The position numbers were made by a program, and so were the translations under genes. A stretch of DNA of 64,000 bases from Microbacterium sp. SZ1. GTDB taxonomy: Bacteria; Actinomycetota; Actinomycetes; Actinomycetales; Microbacteriaceae. Of the stretch, positions 59,333-64,000 are shown in pieces (the first letter of the stretch is position 1; each line of letters begins with the position of its first letter). The notes below the pieces were generated by a model. The model was not told the DNA's origin, searched no databases, and saw only the letters and a list, made by a program, of their open reading frames with translations. Location of the stretch: assembly GCF_002362255.1 (NCBI RefSeq), contig NZ_LPVV01000004.1, positions 62,001 through 126,000 on the forward strand, in the 5' to 3' direction.

Positions 59333-59416
59333 GGGTCGTTGCGCGAGCCCGACGAAGTGGAGCCCCGTTTCCGGTCGTTGAGCGAGCCCGACGAAGTCGA
59401 GCGAGACGAAACGCGG
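59333..59416. repeat. REP-like repeat units
   Basis: Two units, GGGTCGTTGCGCGAGCCCGACGAAG and GGTCGTTGAGCGAGCCCGAC, the second continuing AGTCGAGCGAGACGAAACGCGG, sit in the gap 59310-59518. A variant arm CCCGACGAAGT replaces GAAGC. Confidence 0.55.
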
Positions 59417-59518
59417 CGACCGTCCACGCAACGCTGCTACGAGGCTGATCTACCCAGGTGAGTCGCTGTATCAGGCTGGCGGACCGTCACCCGCGAGGCA
59501 ACAGTCCGCCAGCGACGA

Positions 59519-59674
59519 TCAGCGTCCCGAACAGTGCCCGCACATCGGGTACCCGTTCGTACCCGAACGCTTGTTCTGAGGCGGAATCTGTCTTCCACTC
59601 ACGCAGTCGTCGTAGACGTGATGAACGTCCGGGTCACTCGGATTGATCGAATAGTAGGGCGAGACTCGCATCAT
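59519..59674 (-). CDS. 51-residue cysteine-containing protein, unknown
   Basis: A short protein: MRVSPYYSINPSDPDVHHV, YDDCVSGRQIPPQNKRSG, YPMCGHCSGR. C24 and the C45-x2-C48 pair could bind zinc together with the His residues. The start is ATG 59674 (next ATG 59671) behind AAAGGAG. Open codons up to 59761 start with TTG and lack a ribosome site. Similar short proteins with a closing CxHC pattern occur in actinobacteria, but none has a known role. Confidence 0.6.
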   Translation of the reverse strand: MMRVSPYYSINPSDPDVHHVYDDCVSGRQIPPQNKRSGTNGYPMCGHCSGR

Positions 59675-59809
59675 GCTCCTTTGCATCAAGGGCGCGGGGC
59701 CACCCCGCGTCTGTCCTACAGGAGCATCGAGCCCAGCGTTTGATACAGGCGATAAATCCAATAGGCCCTACTAAACGACTCGGGCCGTAGCCCGTCGACG
59801 CTTGCTCAG

Positions 59810-60133
59810 TCAGCCGAGCGCAGCCTGAATCTGTCCGGCGAGCTTCTCGACGGCCTTCTTGTTCTTGACACCGTCCATGAGTGCCGGCGGACGGTTGTGG
59901 TGCACGTTCAGAGACAGGTGCACGTCGGATCCGGATGCCGCGGGCACGACGTTCGCACGGCCCAGCAGCTCCCAGTTGAACATCGTCTTGCGCGTCTGGA
60001 GATCGATCTGAGTCCCGTCAGGGCTCTGCCCGAGGATGGTGCTCTTGTTGTCGGCGAGCACGCGCTGCACGGCGGCCGCGGTGGTCGCCGCGTCGGCGTT
60101 CGAATGGAACGTGGTGGTCGCTTCAGATGACAT
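59810..60133 (-). CDS. small conserved protein, unknown
   Basis: A 107-residue protein: EATTTFHSNADAATTAAAVQRVLADNKSTILGQSPDGTQIDLQTRKT is its N-terminal part, then beta strands (DVHLSLNVHHNRPPALMDGV) and a C-terminal helix KAVEKLAGQIQAALG. The alpha/beta alternation resembles START/SRPBCC-like or similar small folds. The start ATG 60133 follows GAGGGGG. It is 50 bp from the membrane-protein gene upstream on the same strand. Confidence 0.62.
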   Translation of the reverse strand: MSSEATTTFHSNADAATTAAAVQRVLADNKSTILGQSPDGTQIDLQTRKTMFNWELLGRANVVPAASGSDVHLSLNVHHNRPPALMDGVKNKKAVEKLAGQIQAALG

Positions 60134-60182
60134 CGTGATCCCCCTCAGGTCGTGGTGGTTTTCACGATAGCCAACGGGGACG

Positions 60183-61223
60183 TCAGTCGCCGGTTTCGCG
60201 GCGGGGCGAAATGCCCGGGGAGTTCTCCCCATCCGTCGTTGCGGCCGCGAGCCGTTGTTCCGCACGGGTGAGGTGGCGTGCCGTCAGGCTGGAGGAAACA
60301 GCATCCAGGGCGACGCGGTAGAACTTGGGCCAGCGGAAGAGGAGCGCGACGCCGTGCAGGGTCGAGATGACGATCACCAGCCAGCCCATGAGCGCAAAGT
60401 CGACGACACCGAAGAACGTGTACGCGAACGCTGCGTTGGCAAGAACACCGATGGTTGCGAACGCCCATCCTCGCCAAGCCCTCGCTTGTGGTGATTCCGC
60501 TTTGTCGGCGGTTGACAGCCAGGCGAGCGAATAGATGATCGAGCCATAGCCCGCCAGAAGCGGCACGGGCCACCAATGCGGCGAGAGTCCGAAGGCGCCG
60601 CCCTTCACCGCGATCGCGAGTACGACCCCGAGGAGCGCCTGCACGGCGACAGGCGCGGTCGCGAGCGCCGCGAAGCCCCACCAGGCGCGCCTCGCCGACA
60701 CGGGGGTCCACCGCGCCCCGAGCGCTGACCTCGCCCAGAGCTGACGGCTGCGCAGGTCGCGCACGCGCTGGTCGGATTCCGCCTCAGCAGAGAGCGCGGC
60801 CGGAGGATCGAGCCGCTCGGCGAGCACGAAAGTGACGAATCCCAGCAGCAGGGCGAAGAGCACCTCGGGCAGGACGTGCGGATCGACGACCACCACGACC
60901 ACGACGAAGCTGAGCACGAGGGCCAGGGCGACGCGCACCGCCCAGGCGATCAGCCGGGCCGCCTCACGCAGTTCGCCGGTGTTCTCCCTCGTGAGGCCCA
61001 GTCCGCTGAGCACGCTGATCAAAGTGGTGAAGATCAGGAGCTCGGGTGAGAACAGTCCGCTCACGAATGGGAAGAGGAACTCGAAGACCGTTGCGATCGG
61101 CAGGCTCACCGGAGGCGTTGACGCCATCACCGCGGCTAGCACTATGGTCAGGTTGCCGGTCGCGGCGATCCACACCCATGCCATGCTGCGGCGAAATAGG
61201 GAGGGACTCGTCGATGGCGTCAT
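60183..61223 (-). CDS. multi-pass membrane protein, unknown
   Basis: A 346-residue protein with about eight hydrophobic segments: ATGNLTIVLAAVMAS, the strongly hydrophobic VALALVLSFVVVVVVV, EVLFALLLGFVTFVLAE, and further ones to ALMGWLVIVISTLHGVALLF. A cytosolic loop of ~60 charged residues (ERLDPPAALSAEAESDQRVRDL) splits the halves. No transporter signature is evident. The start is ATG 61223. Confidence 0.62.
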   Translation of the reverse strand: MTPSTSPSLFRRSMAWVWIAATGNLTIVLAAVMASTPPVSLPIATVFEFLFPFVSGLFSPELLIFTTLISVLSGLGLTRENTGELREAARLIAWAVRVALALVLSFVVVVVVVDPHVLPEVLFALLLGFVTFVLAERLDPPAALSAEAESDQRVRDLRSRQLWARSALGARWTPVSARRAWWGFAALATAPVAVQALLGVVLAIAVKGGAFGLSPHWWPVPLLAGYGSIIYSLAWLSTADKAESPQARAWRGWAFATIGVLANAAFAYTFFGVVDFALMGWLVIVISTLHGVALLFRWPKFYRVALDAVSSSLTARHLTRAEQRLAAATTDGENSPGISPRRETGD

Positions 61224-61332
61224 CCCACTCGTCTACCAGAGACCGCTGACGTTCGGGAGACCTTCACTACGGATGCCGCGCCGCAGTGACACACGTCGGC
61301 CACCAGTATCCGCGTCGGCCATGATCGGTGTC

Positions 61333-61704
61333 ATGGAAACAGCTCCGATTCTCACGTGGACCCTGCAGCAGGAGATCCCCGTCCCGCCCGATGTCTACGC
61401 CCTGCTCGTCGAGGGCGAGCAGCCGATCACCTCGTTCAAGACGTTCCGAGATTCAGCGACGTTCACGACCAAGCGCCTGATCGTCCGCGACGCCCAGGGC
61501 GTCACGGGCAAGAAGGTCGAGATCTACTCCTTGCCCTACAGCGCGATCAACATGTGGTCGTCGGAGAACGCGGGCACTCTCGACTGGAACTCCGAGATCG
61601 AACTGTGGACCCGCGCCGGACACATCAAGGTGAAACTGTCGAAGGGTGCGGATGTGCGCCGTATCGACAGCCTGATCGCGTGGGCTGTGCTTCAGGCGCA
61701 CTGA
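61333..61704 (+). CDS. PH-domain (bPH_1) protein
   Basis: A 123-residue protein of the bacterial PH-domain type: LLVEGEQPITSFKTFRDSATFTTKRLIVRDAQGVTGKKVEIYSLPYSAINMWSSENAGTLDWNSEIELWTRAG is the beta-barrel part, closing with the helix VRRIDSLIAWAVLQAH. The length matches the YvbH/bPH_1 family, whose ligand is unknown. ATG 61333 or ATG 61321 may start it; neither has a ribosome site. Confidence 0.78.
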   Translation: METAPILTWTLQQEIPVPPDVYALLVEGEQPITSFKTFRDSATFTTKRLIVRDAQGVTGKKVEIYSLPYSAINMWSSENAGTLDWNSEIELWTRAGHIKVKLSKGADVRRIDSLIAWAVLQAH

Positions 61705-61736
61705 GCTGTGAGATGCGCGGGCCGAAGGCGCTGCCG

Positions 61737-62417
61737 TCAGTCGGCCCGCACCTGAACGGCGCTGACATCGTTCAATTCGATCTGTGCGACGCCGTCGTAG
61801 TTCGTGATCGTTCCTGAGGTGCACACCTCTGTGCCAGAGGGCAGCGACTCGACTCCTCCGACGTCCCAGAGGACAATCGTGAAACGCGCGACGTCCGGAT
61901 AGTCGCGACCGAGGTTCAGGAACACATCGTCGTCAGAACCGCGGATGCTGGCGAGCGGCCCGCACACATGCCGACTTTCGCCCACGTGAGCTATGGCCTG
62001 GTCCCACCTGATGCTGCCGTCGGACGGTGCCTGAGCGGGTGCCCCGGCCGACACGCTGCAAAGTTGCTCTGCCCGGAGTAGTGCGGTCGCGGCTTCACCG
62101 ACGCGATCGGCCCAAACGTCACAAGTGTCAGCGCCGAACTGCGCAATCGATCCCTTCGCTGAAACGTACCCGACCAGGGCGTCATACTCCTCAGGGCAGG
62201 AGCTGCTCAGCCAGTCCAACTTCTCGTTGATGCTCCCGGCTGTGTCGCCCACGCGCTCCTGTCTGAGTGCGGCGTTAAAGACGTCCTGGCAGTTGGCTGG
62301 CGTTGCCTGAGACGGCTGTCGATCGTCGCTCGCCTGGGCGTTCCACCACCAGACCCCGCCGATGATGAGAGCGCTGACGACAACCCACGGCGTCCAGTTC
62401 TTCTCCGACTCGGGCAT
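61737..62417 (-). CDS. membrane-anchored secreted protein, unknown
   Basis: A 226-residue protein with one N-terminal membrane anchor (WTPWVVVSALIIGGVWWW). Outside are a helical cysteine-containing region (NCQDVFNAALRQERVGD, SSSCPEEYDALVGYV, DTCDVWADRVGEA, EQLCSV) and a C-terminal OB-fold-like part (LASIRGSDDDVFLNLGRDYPDVARFTIVLW). At least six cysteines outside suggest disulfides. The start is ATG 62417, 2 bp after the tiny frame described next. Confidence 0.65.
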   Translation of the reverse strand: MPESEKNWTPWVVVSALIIGGVWWWNAQASDDRQPSQATPANCQDVFNAALRQERVGDTAGSINEKLDWLSSSCPEEYDALVGYVSAKGSIAQFGADTCDVWADRVGEAATALLRAEQLCSVSAGAPAQAPSDGSIRWDQAIAHVGESRHVCGPLASIRGSDDDVFLNLGRDYPDVARFTIVLWDVGGVESLPSGTEVCTSGTITNYDGVAQIELNDVSAVQVRAD

Positions 62418-62419
62418 GG

Positions 62420-62548
62420 TCAGCCCGCGAGTTCACAGGCGATGGCCTTGTAGGTCGTGGTGACCGGGCCGGTCCATGTCCGCCACAGCGTGCGATCCTC
62501 CATACAGGCTCCTGACACCAGCGGTTCCCGATATATCAGCCTGAGCAT
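62420..62548 (-). CDS. possible 42-residue protein
   Basis: An open frame of 43 codons directly upstream of the 61737-62417 gene: LRLIYREPLVSGACMEDRT, then LWRTWTGPVTTTYKAIACELAG. Two cysteines (C14, C38) and the clean 2-bp spacing to the next gene argue for a real peptide. A second start at ATG 62503 has CAGGAG before it and would give 27 residues. It could instead be the end of a decayed gene. Confidence 0.35.
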   Translation of the reverse strand: MLRLIYREPLVSGACMEDRTLWRTWTGPVTTTYKAIACELAG

Positions 62549-62637
62549 AGCGGTCTGCGTCCGTCGTCCACGCGCCGAGACGTCGCCCGTGATCCCCTAT
62601 GCTGACGTGGTCTTCAACAACTACAGAAAGCACCGTG

Positions 62638-63306
62638 ATGTTCGCACAGCGCGTGGCCGGGATCTCCGCCGCACTCATTCTCGGATTGGCCCTCACCGCA
62701 TGCGGATCCGGTGAGCCGACTGTCATGCCCGACGTCATCGGCTCCACTCTCGAAAAGGCGAAGAGCGACATCGAGCGAGCCGGGTTCTCGTCTGACGTCG
62801 AGGTTCTCGGCGGAGGGATGTTCGGCATCCTGGATGACTCGGCGTGGATGGTCTGCGAGCAGCTACCCGATGCAGGGGACGCCATCTCTGGTGAGCCGCG
62901 ATTGACGGTCGACCGCTCGTGCGGTGGCGGCGCAGAACAGCAAACCGAAGAGACTCCGGCTCCCGAGCCGGAGTCGGATGTTGTCGTTACCGACACCACC
63001 GTCGACGAACTCCTCAACCGTCTCAACGCTCCAGAGATGGGTGGCATCCAGCTCGGCGACCAGTTCCGCTTCACCGGCGAGCTCTTCATGTCCGAGTTGT
63101 GGATGACGGGCGCGACCGGTGAGTACACGGTCTACTTCAAGGCTCACGGTGGCGCCCAAGATCTCTTCGTCCTGATCGACGAGTTCGAAACTCTCGAGTG
63201 GACCGACGGAACGGTCGTCGAGATGGTCGTCGAGAGCGTGGAAGTCGAGATCGACGGAGAGACTACGGACGGATGGCTTCGAGCCGTGTCCGCGAGCACT
63301 TTGTGA
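62638..63306 (+). CDS. lipoprotein with PASTA-like domain
   Basis: A 222-residue exported lipoprotein. The leader FAQRVAGISAALILGLALTACGS carries the lipobox LTAC. A PASTA-like segment follows (VMPDVIGSTLEKAKSDIERAGF, VCEQLPDAGD), then a Pro/Glu-rich linker (QQTEETPAPEPESD) and a ~100-residue C-terminal domain. PASTA modules usually contact cell-wall fragments or beta-lactams. The start is ATG 62638, preceded by a GTG. The next gene follows after 3 bp. Confidence 0.75.
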   Translation: MFAQRVAGISAALILGLALTACGSGEPTVMPDVIGSTLEKAKSDIERAGFSSDVEVLGGGMFGILDDSAWMVCEQLPDAGDAISGEPRLTVDRSCGGGAEQQTEETPAPEPESDVVVTDTTVDELLNRLNAPEMGGIQLGDQFRFTGELFMSELWMTGATGEYTVYFKAHGGAQDLFVLIDEFETLEWTDGTVVEMVVESVEVEIDGETTDGWLRAVSASTL

Positions 63307-63309
63307 GAA

Positions 63310-63651
63310 ATGACGCGAGGCGGCGTGGTCGTCGGGTTCCTCGCCGCTACGCTGTTGTTCGCCGCGTGCAGCGGCGTTGAGGACACCGAGCCGACCTGGG
63401 TGTCGGCGCCCGGGGGCGGCATTCGCGAGTATTACGACCTCGATCCGTTCGGTGATCTGTGCACCCCGGTCTTCGACGCTCAAGCCAGCGGCTTCGCTTC
63501 GTGCGTCAGCGCGGCTGAGGCGGACGTCGCGGCGTCGATCGCGTACTCCGAGGAGATGAAACGGCGGATCCGGGAACTGGAAGTCGAACTCGAGACTCGG
63601 GTGACAACCTGTCGGGATGGTGACGGAGACGGCATCTGCCACGAGCGGTGA
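63310..63651 (+). CDS. small lipoprotein, unknown
   Basis: A 113-residue exported protein: GVVVGFLAATLLFAAC gives a lipobox FAAC. The mature part has four further cysteines (DLCTPVF, ASCVSA, TTCRDGDGDGICHER) and a short helix EEMKRRIRELEVELE. The acidic DGDGDGI near the end could bind calcium. It starts 3 bp after the PASTA-lipoprotein stop, so they share a transcript. Confidence 0.65.
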   Translation: MTRGGVVVGFLAATLLFAACSGVEDTEPTWVSAPGGGIREYYDLDPFGDLCTPVFDAQASGFASCVSAAEADVAASIAYSEEMKRRIRELEVELETRVTTCRDGDGDGICHER

Positions 63652-63773
63652 TACTCGTAGCGGATGCGCAGTCGCAGATCTCGACTACTGCTGTCGTTGC
63701 CGAGACGACTGTCCGCTACATGGCGATTGATCGCCTGGTGCGTAGATAGGACCACCACCTGCAAGATGGTGAT

Positions 63774-64000
63774 GTGACAGAGCAATCGCCGAGTGACGAT
63801 GAGCCGGTAAGTGAGTTACGACTAACCCTGCCGCGCGAATCTGCGGCTGACACCATGGTGGCCGCCGGCGCGGCTGTAGCCCTCGGCGTCGTGCCGTTGA
63901 TCGGCTCGGCGCTATCAACGAGCTTCCAGTCAGCAGTGCAAGCCGTGAGTCAGCGCGAGATGGAAGCGTGGCTCGCGCGGATGGCCGAAGTCGTGGACGC
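63774..64000 (+). CDS. partial CDS cut by the right edge, unidentified
   Basis: From GTG 63774 the frame stays open to the window end, about 75 codons. The N terminus is acidic (TEQSPSDDEPVSELRLTLP). A hydrophobic stretch follows (VAAGAAVALGVVPLIGSALST) and then a helical EMEAWLARMAEVVD. It may be a membrane-associated or pore-like protein, but the sequence is too short to identify. No clear ribosome site. Confidence 0.5.
   Translation, partial: MTEQSPSDDEPVSELRLTLPRESAADTMVAAGAAVALGVVPLIGSALSTSFQSAVQAVSQREMEAWLARMAEVVD

Overview
The window is high-GC actinobacterial chromosome, most likely Microbacterium or a close Microbacteriaceae relative. The reasons are the GC-rich codon use, several apparently leaderless starts, a small protein of the MGHLTYG type (DUF7882-like), a CsbD protein, and a dispersed repeat around GGTCGTTGAGCGAGCGAAGC between genes. 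I saw no rRNA, tRNA or CRISPR array.

Positions ~250-32035 look like one mobile island. A tnsA-tnsB-tnsC-tniQ block with overlapping genes (470-6687) defines a Tn7-like transposon. Its TniQ-type target selector carries seven tandem zinc-ribbon repeats. The first cargo is arsenic resistance. A minus-strand operon (10699 down to 6880) encodes thioredoxin reductase, thioredoxin, the Acr3 arsenite pump, an ArsR-ArsC fusion and ArsC. Next to it are a single-cysteine arsenate reductase, a 52-residue CxC peptide, an ArsO-like flavoprotein, ArsR, an MFS pump and a CoA-disulfide-reductase-like flavoprotein. A complete pstSCAB phosphate uptake operon (16104-19820) follows, with two operator-like palindromes at its promoter and a winged-helix regulator at its end. 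A second HTH-ArsC fusion and another ArsR face it. The logic appears to be to keep importing phosphate while arsenate is reduced and expelled.

The right part of the island (21838-31847) is a defence and addiction zone. It holds a nuclease-NACHT NTPase, two paralogous antitoxin-like proteins, a ~1216-residue protein ending in a PD-(D/E)XK-like nuclease domain, an antitoxin-RES toxin pair and an unidentified 267-residue protein. The right end of the island probably lies between 31848 and 32035.

From 32075 rightward the content is ordinary chromosome. It includes nnrD, a histidine phosphatase, MFS exporters, MarR/PadR/TetR/ArsR/Xre regulators, BCCT and SulP transporters, an AarF-type kinase and a family 2 glycosyltransferase. 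It also includes methionine aminopeptidase, an SDR, and a pantothenate operon panG(DUF2520)-panC-panB. The last part holds a hemerythrin, a RibD-C reductase, and a run of small envelope, lipoprotein and PH-domain genes. The final gene is cut by the right edge. Many regulators here have a visible palindromic operator beside them. The noncoding stretches hold palindromic repeat families.
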